Source: a virus. From it: a stretch of 46,033 nucleotides of DNA. Made by a program: the position numbers and the translations under genes. The stretch spans positions 1-46,033 of the IMG/VR virus record IMGVR_UViG_3300049733_000163; one strand, given 5' to 3'. Positions within the stretch are counted from its first letter, which is position 1, and every line of letters begins with the position of its first letter. Positions 1 through 7,150 of this stretch are shown here, one piece after another. The notes beneath the pieces were generated by a model. It was not told the DNA's origin, made no database searches, and saw only the letters and a program-made list of their open reading frames with translations.

Positions 1-90
1 GACGTTGGTGCCGACGACAGTTGCGACGAGAGAGAATGTCTCGATGTTCTCGCGGAGTTCGCGGGTCATCCGCTCCAGGTCGGGCTTCAT
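1..90 (-). CDS. Small accessory protein, N-terminal fragment (MKPDLER family)
   Basis: Only the first 30 codons lie in the window; the rest runs off the left edge. The sequence starts MKPDLERMTRELRENIETF and matches the complete gene at 44712-45053, which shows how it would continue. The chosen start is the ATG at 88-90, preceded by AAGGAA at good spacing. The frame stays open to a GTG at 160-162 that overlaps the previous stop as GTGA, so a product 24 residues longer is possible. Function unknown. Confidence 0.6.
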   Translation of the reverse strand, partial: MKPDLERMTRELRENIETFSLVATVVGTNV

Positions 91-158
91 GGGTTGTTCC
101 TTCCGTTCGCAGCCATCCGAGGCGGTCAGGCGTAGGATCTCTCGCAGGGAAAGGGGCT

Positions 159-473
159 TCACTTCCCACCGTCCAAGTCGCGGAGCGCGTTGTAGAGCCG
201 GACGAGGTTCTCGTTGCTCCACGCATCGACGCACGCCCGGGAAGTTTCCACGACCCGCTCCATCCGCTCGCACTTGTCCCCCGCTCGCTTGGCCTGCTCC
301 TGGAACTCGTCTCTCACGGCTTCCGCCTCCTGCGCCCTCTTCGCCAGGGCGATCAGGGAGGGGGCGGCTTCCACGAGGGCGTCGCAGACGTACCGGCGCT
401 CCCCCGTGTATGGGGAAGTCATCCGATTGTGTTCCGCGAGCAGGCGCTCGAGCGAGTCAAAGTCGAAGGTCAT
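159..473 (-). CDS. Accessory protein, divergent allele of the Ead/Ea22-like protein at 45469-45894
   Basis: 104 residues starting MTFDFDSLERLLAE. The ATG at 471-473 overlaps the upstream stop as ATGA and follows AAGGAGATGGAGCG. The core (AAPSLIALAKRAQEAEAV and following) is nearly identical to the gene at 45469-45894, but the segments on both sides are unrelated. In that allele the same N-terminus continues into ATPGPW and DAELIVAL, hallmarks of Ead/Ea22-like phage proteins; this copy has lost both. It looks like a recombinant allele. Biochemical function of the family is not established. Confidence 0.7.
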   Translation of the reverse strand: MTFDFDSLERLLAEHNRMTSPYTGERRYVCDALVEAAPSLIALAKRAQEAEAVRDEFQEQAKRAGDKCERMERVVETSRACVDAWSNENLVRLYNALRDLDGGK

Positions 474-676
474 CGCTCCATCTCCTTCGCCGCCTTGCGG
501 AGATCGGCGGGGCGGCACCCGATCCGTTTCAGGAAGTCCACCAGCGTCACCTCAACAGGGCAGATCCCAACGAAGGAGTCGTACCAGCCACCGAGAACGA
601 CCTTCTGCGTGGCCCGGTAGAACGTGACATCGACTCCGCTACGGCTGTCGATCTCCGAGAAGTAGGCGGGCTTCAT
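470..676 (-). CDS. Hypothetical protein, 68 aa
   Basis: Small soluble protein starting MKPAYFSEIDSR, with ATGA overlaps at both ends, so probably translated in a chain with its neighbours. A 5'-truncated copy of the gene is seen at 45891-46033; the visible residues are the same, with one silent difference (CGC/CGA). I recognise no domain. Confidence 0.7.
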   Translation of the reverse strand: MKPAYFSEIDSRSGVDVTFYRATQKVVLGGWYDSFVGICPVEVTLVDFLKRIGCRPADLRKAAKEMER

Positions 677-1098
677 CGCCCCTCCTCGCGGAGAAGGCCG
701 GCGTACTGCTCGCGCTTACGCCTCAGGATCGTCTCCCGATTGCGGTAGTAGCCCTTCCGCGCAGAAAGACGCTCACAGGAGCGACACCTCCGGTATCCGT
801 CCGGACCAACCCGTAGGTTGGAGGAGTCTCGCTTGTGGCCCATCCCGCAGAACCCCGGACGAAAGATCCCTCCGCGGTGGTGCGTTGCGTGGGCTTCCTG
901 CGTTGTCAACTCAAGATGCTCAACGTTTACGCAGCGACGGTTCTCACAGGAATGGTGGAGAACTTTGCCCTTGGGCACGGGCTGGCCGGCCGCCAGTTCC
1001 CACGCCTTTCGATGGGCTAGGATGTGGCCGACCCCGCGCAGCTCGCCGTAGCCGTCGCTGTTAATCTTCCCGTCCCAGTCGGTGCAGATCGTCTTCAT
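673..1098 (-). CDS. HNH endonuclease (homing-type)
   Basis: 141 residues. The HNH core is visible around residues 45-76 as KVLHHSCENRRCVNVEHLEL followed by a His-rich stretch, matching the HNH_3-like pattern of phage homing endonucleases (His pair, Asn, HLxL). The C-terminal half is basic with CxxC/CGMGH-like residues that may bind zinc or DNA. The ATG overlaps the stop of a 17-codon ORF. It is one of three HNH genes in the window, all free-standing and not inside introns that I can see. It could be a selfish element or help in DNA processing. Confidence 0.85.
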   Translation of the reverse strand: MKTICTDWDGKINSDGYGELRGVGHILAHRKAWELAAGQPVPKGKVLHHSCENRRCVNVEHLELTTQEAHATHHRGGIFRPGFCGMGHKRDSSNLRVGPDGYRRCRSCERLSARKGYYRNRETILRRKREQYAGLLREEGR

Positions 1099-1148
1099 CT
1101 CACTCTCCGTTCCATCTCGTCGTCTCGTTTCTCGTCGAAGCCAATCAT
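1095..1148 (-). CDS. Possible 17-residue leader peptide
   Basis: A short ORF starting MIGFDEKRDDEMERR follows GGAGGACTGAG and ends by ATGA overlap with the HNH gene. The good Shine-Dalgarno and the overlap suggest it may be translated, perhaps coupling translation into the endonuclease gene. There is no other support. Confidence 0.35.
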   Translation of the reverse strand: MIGFDEKRDDEMERRVR

Positions 1149-1158
1149 CTCAGTCCTC

Positions 1159-1560
1159 CTACGTCCAGACACAATGGTCCTCGGCATTCTTCGTGAACCA
1201 GTCGCGCGCTTCCTGCAATCTCGCCCAGAGTTGGCGATCAGGGGAACCCTCTAGGGCGGCGATCCTGGCTTCGGCCTCAGCCCGCTCTTTCTCTGTGAGC
1301 GGTCGGAATGGGGATTTGAAGTCGTCACGCTCTCTCTTGCCATGCTCAAGCCGATACTGGAGGTGGCGGAGTTCGGCTAGTTCGGAAATCCCCTTGCCGT
1401 ACTCCATGTCGTTTCGGCCGTTCGTGTCCTGGTACGCAGAAAGAGCCTCAACGCCAAGAACGATGACGCGCCAGAGACCAACATCCTGAGCGTTTAAATC
1501 TGGGAACTTCTCCGCGAAGTCGGAGAATCGGACGAGATACCAATGTCCATCAGCGCCCAT
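1159..1560 (-). CDS. Hypothetical protein, 133 aa
   Basis: Starts MGADGHWYLVRFSDF and ends HCVWT. It is predicted soluble and mostly helical, with a charged middle (RPLTEKERAEAEARIAALEG). The ATG at 1558-1560 overlaps the end of the upstream gene by 11 bases. I do not recognise a family. Confidence 0.65.
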   Translation of the reverse strand: MGADGHWYLVRFSDFAEKFPDLNAQDVGLWRVIVLGVEALSAYQDTNGRNDMEYGKGISELAELRHLQYRLEHGKRERDDFKSPFRPLTEKERAEAEARIAALEGSPDRQLWARLQEARDWFTKNAEDHCVWT

Positions 1561-1744
1561 CTAGGTACTCCATCCTCCCTTCCTCATGCTTCTCGTCGTA
1601 CGCTCTCTCGGCCTTCTCTGCGGCGGGATCGCATCCCATGATGTGATCCACGACCTCCTCGTCGCTCATCTCGCTCATGTCGCACCGGCACTCGGGGCAG
1701 AGGTTGTAGTCGGGCGGATCGAGGGGCGGGTCGGGGAAACTCAT
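1550..1744 (-). CDS. Small acidic zinc-finger-like protein, 64 aa
   Basis: Start chosen at the ATG overlapping the previous stop as ATGA (MSFPDPPLDPPDYNLCPEC). A CPECRC pair near the N-terminus with a later HIMGC could form a zinc site; the C-terminus is acidic. The opening FPDxPLDPPxW/Y is also seen in the gene at 5369-5638 (FPDAPLDPPEWW), so the two are probably related or share a module. Function unknown. Confidence 0.6.
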   Translation of the reverse strand: MSFPDPPLDPPDYNLCPECRCDMSEMSDEEVVDHIMGCDPAAEKAERAYDEKHEEGRMEYLDGR

Positions 1745-1923
1745 CGGCGCCATGTCTTCCATGCCTCGGCTACCGCTTTGAGGTTGTCGGCCGTCCTCTC
1801 GCTCTCCCATTCCGCACACGCGCTCAAGAACCACTCCCGGGTAACCCGTGCGACCTCCGCCTTCCCCTTCGCGGTGAGCCGCTGGCGCTCGTGGATCCAC
1901 GCATCCCGGTCCTTCGCGCGCAT
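1741..1923 (-). CDS. Hypothetical protein, 60 aa
   Basis: Basic helical protein starting MRAKDRDAWIHERQRL and ending AWKTWRR. The ATG at 1921-1923 has GTGAGG about 6 bases upstream; an in-frame GTG four codons earlier is a weaker alternative. Overlaps the next gene as ATGA. No family recognised. Confidence 0.55.
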   Translation of the reverse strand: MRAKDRDAWIHERQRLTAKGKAEVARVTREWFLSACAEWESERTADNLKAVAEAWKTWRR

Positions 1924-1975
1924 GAGGAACCTCACGAGGGGATCGCGCGGGCATCGGCCTGGAGGAGGAGGGAGG

Positions 1976-2188
1976 TCACGCGAGGAGCATCCACCCGAGA
2001 AACAGGGTCCACCACAGGCTCCAGAAGACCCACGCCTTGAGGCGCTCGGGCGCGGGCTCGGGGAAGTGTGCGGGCCTGCCGGGGTCAGACCAACCGGCAT
2101 CTCGGGGAGCGACCCCGCGCTTTTGGTTTAAGCGAAGGCCCGCGATTCGATCGGGAAGGGGCTCGGGGAGGACGCGGGGGGGGATCAC
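1976..2188 (-). CDS. Small membrane protein, 70 aa
   Basis: Start is a GTG overlapping the upstream stop as GTGA. The N-terminal two thirds is proline-rich and the C-terminus is one hydrophobic, Trp-rich segment (residues about 50-69, AWVFWSLWWTLFLGWMLLA), a likely tail-anchored membrane helix. It lies in the early/accessory operon, not near the lysis-like cassette, so a holin role is not indicated. Function unknown. Confidence 0.5.
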   Translation of the reverse strand: MIPPRVLPEPLPDRIAGLRLNQKRGVAPRDAGWSDPGRPAHFPEPAPERLKAWVFWSLWWTLFLGWMLLA

Positions 2189-2397
2189 TTGTCGGGCTCG
2201 TCGGGCTTCTCGAACTTCCCCACGACTTCGAGGACGGCCGTCTCGATCGCCTCGCAGAATCTCTCGTACTCGCTGCCTTCGAACTGCACCGTTGCCTCGT
2301 ACATGGGGTTGTCGTCCCACGTCTCATCCGTCATCTCGCGGGTGAGGATGAGAATGCGTAGGGCCACGGCGTGATCGCTGCTGAGGATGACCCTCAC
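2185..2397 (-). CDS. Hypothetical acidic protein, 70 aa
   Basis: GTG start overlapping the upstream stop (GTGA); sequence MRVILSSDHAVALRIL and, further on, MYEATVQFEGSEYERF. An internal ATG (MTDETWDDNP) lacks a good ribosome site. Overlaps the next gene as GTGA. No family recognised. Confidence 0.55.
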   Translation of the reverse strand: MRVILSSDHAVALRILILTREMTDETWDDNPMYEATVQFEGSEYERFCEAIETAVLEVVGKFEKPDEPDK

Positions 2398-2777
2398 TTG
2401 ATCGCCTCCAAGACCTTCGCCTTGATCCGCTCCCGCTCGTCGCGGCGGATCTGGATGAACAAGTCGTCCATCGTGATCGCCTTGAAGGTCCCCTTGAACG
2501 GGTTGCGTCCCCTGCGAGCCTTGACGCCAGAGATCGTGATCGACCGCACCTCGGAGAAGGGGGATTGCGTCGTGACCGACCCCCACGACAAGGGGACGAC
2601 CGTCTCGCGATACTCCTTCGCGCTACGGGGAGCGGAAGGCTTGCTTCGCGCTCGCCTCTTGAGGTGAACCCTCACGCTCTCCCTCGCGCACCCGACGCGC
2701 TTGGCGATCTCCCTCGTGCTCAACCCCTTCTTCGAGAGCGCCACGATCCGCGTGTGAACCGCCCTACTGATCTTCAT
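2394..2777 (-). CDS. Helix-turn-helix DNA-binding protein
   Basis: 127 residues. The N-terminal 45 residues form a resolvase/transposase-type helix-turn-helix: VHTRIVALSKKGLSTREIAK then RVGCARESVRVHLKRR, where the recognition helix follows GCARESV. The rest is basic and unfamiliar. The ATG overlaps the previous stop as ATGA and follows AAGGAG. It lies just after the recombination genes, so it may regulate or organise replication. No catalytic domain of a recombinase is present. Confidence 0.7.
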   Translation of the reverse strand: MKISRAVHTRIVALSKKGLSTREIAKRVGCARESVRVHLKRRARSKPSAPRSAKEYRETVVPLSWGSVTTQSPFSEVRSITISGVKARRGRNPFKGTFKAITMDDLFIQIRRDERERIKAKVLEAIK

Positions 2778-3205
2778 GCCTTGATCTCCTTGATGCTTTT
2801 CACTCCCGTCGAGACGAGCCGCTCTCCCGCCGCACACACGCAGCGGGCGGCTCGTTTCCTGTTCGCCGCCTTGTCCTCGTAGGCGACCCAGCCCGAGTCC
2901 TCGCATTCCCGACAGGCGTAGATTGTCGGGGCGGCTGGCTCGCTGCTGATCGCGGTCTTCGTCGAGGCGACGGCCTGCCTCTGCTTGCTCGCGGCGACCA
3001 CCTCGACGTAGTTCACCCAACTCTTGAGAGCCGATCCCTGCTGCCGCTGCTTCTTCTCCGCCTCGTCCACCGCTTCCCTCGTGGCAAGGATCCCGAATCG
3101 ACGGATGCACTCCTCGATTCGATGCTTCTCGCTCGCGATGGGGTAGCCCATCCCTCGAGCCGCGAGAACGTCCTGGATGTACTGCGTGTTGAGATCGTCG
3201 GCCAA
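2774..3205 (-). CDS. Zinc-binding protein, possible replication accessory factor
   Basis: 143 residues from a TTG start (MADDLNTQYIQDVLAARG) preceded by GGGAGG. The N-terminal 60 residues are helical (EKHRIEECIRRFGILATREA). The C-terminal part has CRECEDSGWVAYED followed by RCVC, a two-pair cysteine site like those in phage replisome-organiser or helicase-loader proteins (CxxCxxxGW). It sits just downstream of the Sak4/companion pair. The replication role is inference. Confidence 0.6.
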   Translation of the reverse strand: MADDLNTQYIQDVLAARGMGYPIASEKHRIEECIRRFGILATREAVDEAEKKQRQQGSALKSWVNYVEVVAASKQRQAVASTKTAISSEPAAPTIYACRECEDSGWVAYEDKAANRKRAARCVCAAGERLVSTGVKSIKEIKA

Positions 3206-3336
3206 GGCGACCCCTCCCGTTGAAAAGTCCCCCCGGACCCGCGGTGAGTCGGAGCCACAGGCCCGGGGAGAAACGCCCGCCGAAACCGCCCGGATCGGTG
3301 AGCGCCTAGACAGGATTCGTCCGAGACGTTGCAGCA

Positions 3337-3906
3337 CTAGAAGGGGAGTTCGTTGAACTCCGCGCACCCGCACCCGCTCATCGTGCACTTGCCCTGCGTT
3401 GCGGCGGGGTGGTTCAAGAACTTGTGCCCGCAGGTGCAGTCGTTCATCTTGGCCTCGGCATCCGCCGGCTTGACGCCATCCACAGGCTCGTAGCCGAAGT
3501 TGAGATCCCGGTCGAAGATCGGGACCATCTTCGTCGCCTTCACCGTCCCGCCCTTCCCGTCGGGCTTCTCGTACTCCTGCTCGACGGTCGTGATGTAGAC
3601 GCGCCTGCCCGAGAGATCGCCCGAGTTGTACCGGAAGGGCTTGGAGAAGTCGTAGCCGAGGGCTTCGAGCTTCGTGACCCCGATCCCCATGCCCTTGCCC
3701 CCGAGCATCAGCACGTCCCAGCACTTCGTCATCCCGTCGTGCTCGCCCCCGACGACGACGAATCGCGCGTTGATGTAGGGGCTGTGGGGCGCCTTCTGGG
3801 ACTTCTTCTCCGTGTCCTCGACGCACTCGCAGAGATGCCGTCCCGCCGGGGCGTAGCCCCCGGCTTGGGCCTTCTTCGCCTCTTCCGGGCTGATGTGGGT
3901 TGTCAC
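3337..3906 (-). CDS. Sak4-companion protein (possible ssDNA-binding, DUF669-like)
   Basis: 189 residues. The GTG start overlaps the stop of the Sak4-like gene as GTGA, so the two are translationally coupled. The core looks like a beta-rich domain (INARFVVVGGEHDGMTKCWD, then RVYITTVEQEYEKP). The last 40 residues hold a zinc-type pattern: CTCGHKFLNHPA then KCTMSGCGCAEF. Many phages pair a RecA-like annealing ATPase with such a protein. The assignment rests on context and general look, not a clear motif. A gap of about 130 bases follows with no gene seen. Confidence 0.6.
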   Translation of the reverse strand: MTTHISPEEAKKAQAGGYAPAGRHLCECVEDTEKKSQKAPHSPYINARFVVVGGEHDGMTKCWDVLMLGGKGMGIGVTKLEALGYDFSKPFRYNSGDLSGRRVYITTVEQEYEKPDGKGGTVKATKMVPIFDRDLNFGYEPVDGVKPADAEAKMNDCTCGHKFLNHPAATQGKCTMSGCGCAEFNELPF

Positions 3907-4814
3907 TTCTCGCCTCCGTTCTTGCTCACCTTGCCCTTGAGCCACGCGAGCATCTTCTCCCCGTGCTCGCGGGAGAGATCCTCGACCTTCTCGGCCTTGG
4001 CCTTCGAGAGAATGCGATCGACTTCCTCCTCGGTGACGCGGACCGTTTCGAGGAGTCGGCGGATCTCGCTCACCATCGCCGTCTCGACCAGTTGCACGGG
4101 GACGGGCTCGGCCTCGATCGCCTCGCGGCCATACCGCTCGACGATTGCCGAGTAGGAGAGATCCTCCCCGTTCTTCTGGATGTCGAACCGTTCGCCGTCG
4201 GGGAAGCCGAGGAGCCGAGTCTTGTGAACCGTGGCGGTTCGGTACCCGTCGCCGTGCTTCTCCAGCCGAAGCGTGAGGTCGAGTTCGTAGATGAGCTTCT
4301 CCCAGATGTCGGCCGTGCGGCCGATCTCCTGGCGCTGGCCGTTGACGCTCTGCCACTCGGCCGTCTCGTGCGCGATGAACCAGACGTTCATGTCGAGGCG
4401 GTCGATGAGCGAGATCAGCCGCCGCATCTCCTTGATCGCCGGCTTCTTGCTCGCCCCGTAAACGTCATCCTTCCCGAGTCGCTCGGACTCCTTGGCGATC
4501 CGTGTCTGAAAGACCTTCGTGATCGAGTCGATGACGAGGGTCTTGTAAGGATGCTGCGTCGTGGCGAGCGTGCGGATTTGGTCCGCGATGGTCTCGAAGT
4601 CGCAGGATCCCTTGTCGGGTCCGAGGTAGGCTCCGCCAGCCCTCTCAAGCCGCTGCATGTAGTGGGTTCGCTTCGCCCCGCCCTCCGTGTCGATGTAGTA
4701 GGGGGCAGGGAAGGAGAGGGCGAGCCAGGTCTTGCCGGCTCCCGAGACGGCGAACAGGTTTCCCTTGATGTGGCCCGGCTTGACCTCGACCGGGCGTTGC
4801 GCGAGCAGAACCAT
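3903..4814 (-). CDS. Sak4-like RecA-fold recombination ATPase
   Basis: 303 residues. Walker A is AVSGAGKT at residues 22-29 and Walker B is TLVIDS with Asp near residue 96. Both match the short RecA/RAD51-like ATPases (Sak4, AAA_24) that phages use for single-strand annealing and recombination. It is a minimal RecA core without the large N- and C-terminal domains of RecA. The ATG at 4812-4814 follows AGGAGG. With its coupled companion and the HJ-type nuclease at 43543-43902 it suggests recombination-dependent DNA handling. No phage polymerase, primase or replicative helicase is seen. Confidence 0.85.
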   Translation of the reverse strand: MVLLAQRPVEVKPGHIKGNLFAVSGAGKTWLALSFPAPYYIDTEGGAKRTHYMQRLERAGGAYLGPDKGSCDFETIADQIRTLATTQHPYKTLVIDSITKVFQTRIAKESERLGKDDVYGASKKPAIKEMRRLISLIDRLDMNVWFIAHETAEWQSVNGQRQEIGRTADIWEKLIYELDLTLRLEKHGDGYRTATVHKTRLLGFPDGERFDIQKNGEDLSYSAIVERYGREAIEAEPVPVQLVETAMVSEIRRLLETVRVTEEEVDRILSKAKAEKVEDLSREHGEKMLAWLKGKVSKNGGEK

Positions 4815-4936
4815 CTAGGTTCCCTCCTGTGGAGCGCCTCTCCGTGGACGGGGGCGGAGCCGGGGATCGGCCCACCTTGTTCCCTCCGTCCAAGCCGGTC
4901 CCGCCACGTCAAGGCGGGCGCTCACCGGGTCCGGTT

Positions 4937-5197
4937 TCATTCGATCAAGTCCTCCGCCTTCGTCCCCAGCACCTCCGCCAAGGCCACCAGCGTCGGCCCT
5001 CGAGGTTGAGCTCGCGTCCCGTCGATCCAGGTCTGAACCGAGCGGGTCGAGGTCTTGATCCCCTTCTCGCGCAAAGCTTCCGCGATCTCTCGCGGGGTCC
5101 AAAGTGCGGGGGTCTCGGGCCGGTTCGCCCCTCGTTCCATGAGGCTCACGAGGAGCGCCTGGTTCAGGCGGTAACGCTTGGCGGGTGCGTTGGGCAT
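4937..5197 (-). CDS. XRE-type helix-turn-helix regulator, 86 aa
   Basis: The protein starts MPNAPAKRYRLNQALLVSLM. It carries the elements of a Cro/C1-type fold: WTPREIAEALREKGI, then STRSVQTWIDG (recognition helix), then GPTLVALAEVLGTKAEDLIE, the usual closing helix of XRE domains. It consists of the domain alone, so it is more like a Cro or small repressor than a two-domain CI. It lies upstream of the recombination genes with a 120-base gap between, where it could bind. No other lysogeny repressor is obvious in the window. Confidence 0.75.
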   Translation of the reverse strand: MPNAPAKRYRLNQALLVSLMERGANRPETPALWTPREIAEALREKGIKTSTRSVQTWIDGTRAQPRGPTLVALAEVLGTKAEDLIE

Positions 5198-5201
5198 GGG
5201 G

Positions 5202-5372
5202 CTAGGCTTCCTTCTCGGACAACCGCTCGGCTTCGGCGTCTTGGGCCGCGTCGAACTCTGCGTCCATCCGCTCCGTGCAGCGGGCGCAGTAGGGCTCGCC
5301 CTCCACCTCGACGAGCGGGAGAATCTTGTCCCCATCGAAGGCGAGGCAGCAGCGGTAGCAGGTCCAGATCAC
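5202..5372 (-). CDS. Small zinc-ribbon protein, 56 aa
   Basis: GTG start overlapping the upstream stop (GTGA). Two CxxC knuckles (CYRCCLAFDG and YCARC) separated by a short beta-like segment form a compact zinc ribbon, followed by an acidic tail. No function can be assigned. Confidence 0.6.
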   Translation of the reverse strand: MIWTCYRCCLAFDGDKILPLVEVEGEPYCARCTERMDAEFDAAQDAEAERLSEKEA

Positions 5373-5638
5373 GAAGCGACCCTCTCGGGGCACTTGCACC
5401 CCGTCTGTTCCGTCTCCCCGCACTCGTAGCAGTAGAACCTCCCAGGGCAGCACTCCCCGCACCCGCCGCAATCGATGGGAAGCGGGCAGCGGTGGAGGTC
5501 CCACTCCATCGAGAGGCAGGTACGACACTCGACGCCCTCACGGTCCCACCACTCGGGAGGATCGAGCGGGGCGTCGGGGAAGGCGCGAGTCGAGTGCCCC
5601 GAGGTCGGGCCCCACAGGAGCGAGGCGAAGGTGGTCAT
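5369..5638 (-). CDS. Cysteine-rich protein, 89 aa
   Basis: The ATG overlaps the upstream stop as ATGA (MTTFASLLWGPTSGHSTRAF). The C-terminal half has about a dozen cysteines, including CRTC, CGGCGECC, CYECGETEQ and CKC, probably several zinc sites. FPDAPLDPPEWW recalls FPDPPLDPPDY in the gene at 1550-1744. Part of a run of three small coupled genes; function unknown. Confidence 0.65.
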   Translation of the reverse strand: MTTFASLLWGPTSGHSTRAFPDAPLDPPEWWDREGVECRTCLSMEWDLHRCPLPIDCGGCGECCPGRFYCYECGETEQTGCKCPERVAS

Positions 5639-5904
5639 GCTGTCGCCCTTTCCTTCTCGGTCTCCCACTTGGGGCGGGGGTGGATCTCGGCGTCCGCGAT
5701 GGTCTGGAGGAAGTCTGCGAGGCCCTTGACGTAGCGGGCGTCCACTCGGCTGCGTGGGAAGGAGAACTCGACGCCCTCCAGCCTCCCCTCCTCGTCGTAC
5801 TCGACCGTGAGGTCGAGGGTGTCGTCGTCACCGGGATAGGGACTCGGGATTGAGACCTTGGTTGTCGTGGCGATCCAAGTCCGGCGGATAGGCAGGTGTT
5901 CCAT
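5635..5904 (-). CDS. Hypothetical protein, 89 aa
   Basis: Start at the ATG at 5902-5904 after GAGGAGGGAACG, a strong ribosome site that heads this three-gene run. The sequence starts MEHLPIRRTWIATTTKVSI and is beta-rich, then ends in a helical, charged segment. No family recognised. About 100 bases separate it from the integrase; I see no gene there. Confidence 0.65.
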   Translation of the reverse strand: MEHLPIRRTWIATTTKVSIPSPYPGDDDTLDLTVEYDEEGRLEGVEFSFPRSRVDARYVKGLADFLQTIADAEIHPRPKWETEKERATA

Positions 5905-6004
5905 CGTTCCCTCCTCATCGCGCTCGGCATCCCGGCGACTCACCGGGACCCCGCCGCCGCGTCCCTCCCACTAGGAAGGGGGAGCACGCGATTTGGGCGG
6001 CGTC

Positions 6005-6910
6005 CTAGCGGGTTCGCAGAGCGGGACGGATGACTTCGCTTCCCCTGATCGAGAGGGCCTCGACCGCCCCCCTCAGATCCCCCGCCTCCAGGTGGATGTA
6101 CCTAGCGGTCGTCGTGCTACAGCGGTGCCCCAGCACCGCGCCAATCTTGGGTCCACTCACCCCGGCCCGAGCCAACATCGTCGCGCAGGTGTGCCGCAGC
6201 ATGTACGGGGTCAACTTCGGAAGCCCCGCCTCCCGCGCCAAGGCCCTAAACGGCCTCAGGAACGCGCGGCGGGGCTGAGAGGCATCCAACCCCGGGAAGA
6301 GAGGCGATCTCTCGTCCAGGGGCCTCGGACGGGCCTCTAGCGCCTCCCGTAGAGCCCCGCACATCGGCACCACGCGGGACCGGCGCGTCTTTACCGGGTG
6401 ATCCGGACGGTGCTCGAACCTCACCAGCCCGTTCACCCGGTCCAGGTCGTACCCCCGTAGGTTCAACACCTCCCGGGGCCGGCCCCCCGTGTAGAGGGCG
6501 AGCTCCACGAAGAGCCCGAAGGGATGCCCTCGGGCCGCCTCTAGGAGCCGGGAGACCTCGGAAGGCCCTAGAGCCCTCGGAATGCGCTCCTCGCCCCGTG
6601 GAAGCCTCGCCACGGCCTCTAGGGGGCTTCTCTGAATCACCCCCCAGCCGACAGCCAGCCGCATCACCCGGGAGAGCGTCGCTAGCTCCCGGTTCACGGT
6701 AGCCGGCGAAGCCCCCTCCCCCAGCCTCGCTCGCTTGTACCCCTCTACGTCCCGAGGACCGATCTCCCTAACCGTCCGACTCCCGAAGAAAGGCCCTAGA
6801 TGACGCTCGAGGTGTAGCCGGCGGATGTACCCCCAGCCAGGCGATACGTCGCAAGCCGTCTCCTCTAGAGCGGCCCGAGCGAAGGGCAGGAATAGCCCCT
6901 CAACCTCCAT
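6005..6910 (-). CDS. int: Tyrosine-recombinase integrase
   Basis: 301 residues, the normal length for a phage integrase with a SAM-like N-terminal core-binding domain (about 1-105) and a C-terminal catalytic domain. Catalytic positions by pattern: Arg144 in LYTGGRPREVLNL, Lys174 in HPVKTRRSRV, Arg239 in YMLRHTCATML, His262 in GAVLGHRCST and the nucleophile Tyr271 in TARYIHLEAG. The usual HxLR histidine is Tyr236 here. The ATG follows TAGGAG. An attP-like tRNA-Leu fragment lies about 80 bases upstream of its start, so tRNA integration is likely. CTAG tetramers are far more frequent here than in the structural genes, suggesting a separately acquired module. Confidence 0.93.
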   Translation of the reverse strand: MEVEGLFLPFARAALEETACDVSPGWGYIRRLHLERHLGPFFGSRTVREIGPRDVEGYKRARLGEGASPATVNRELATLSRVMRLAVGWGVIQRSPLEAVARLPRGEERIPRALGPSEVSRLLEAARGHPFGLFVELALYTGGRPREVLNLRGYDLDRVNGLVRFEHRPDHPVKTRRSRVVPMCGALREALEARPRPLDERSPLFPGLDASQPRRAFLRPFRALAREAGLPKLTPYMLRHTCATMLARAGVSGPKIGAVLGHRCSTTTARYIHLEAGDLRGAVEALSIRGSEVIRPALRTR

Positions 6911-6990
6911 CGGCTCCTAGCGCCCTCCCGACCACCGCCCGGGAAGCTTAAGACCCCAGCTCCCCCACTACGGACAGCACCTACTAGGTA

Positions 6991-7048
6991 TGCCGAAGGG
7001 GGGAGTCGAACCCCCACGACCTCGCGGTCACTAGACCCTGAATCTAGC
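6991..7048 (-). other. attP: Candidate attP: 3' part of a tRNA-Leu(CAG) gene
   Basis: Reading the minus strand, the sequence contains a 5-bp anticodon stem (CTAGA/TCTAG, 7031-7047) with loop TTCAGGG (anticodon CAG), a long variable arm typical of tRNA-Leu, a T-arm GGGGG-TTCGACT-CCCCC and the 3' acceptor strand ending TTCGGCA at 6991. No CCA is encoded. The matching 5' acceptor strand and D-arm are missing upstream, so it is not a whole tRNA. A tRNA 3' half next to an integrase is the standard form of a phage attP that rebuilds the host tRNA on insertion. The exact crossover cannot be read from one sequence. Confidence 0.8.
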
Positions 7049-7150
7049 AACCGCCCTGCGAACCCACGTTTTCACAGAGCGACGCGAAGGACGGCACCAA
7101 CTCCGTCCACCTACAACGGCAGGGAATCTACAGCATTCCCCTGCGTCCCG

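Larger units (their letters stand above)
1..612. repeat. Left copy of the end-locus (allele A of 44964-46033)
   Basis: Bases 1-89 are identical to 44964-45052. Bases 497-612 are identical to 45918-46033, and the stretch just before that differs at only two positions. Between these flanks the two copies differ strongly in length (612 versus 1070 bases) and content, sharing only a central block near 240-380. The simplest reading is a circular phage genome whose contig ends run through two alleles of one variable locus. A true tandem duplication is the alternative. That the copies match is direct observation; circularity is inference. Confidence 0.85.

Noticed and set aside
6985-7110. A complete tRNA-Leu gene
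   Set aside because: The 5' acceptor strand and D-arm cannot be found upstream of the anticodon arm; only the 3' part is present, so it is reported as an attP-like fragment.
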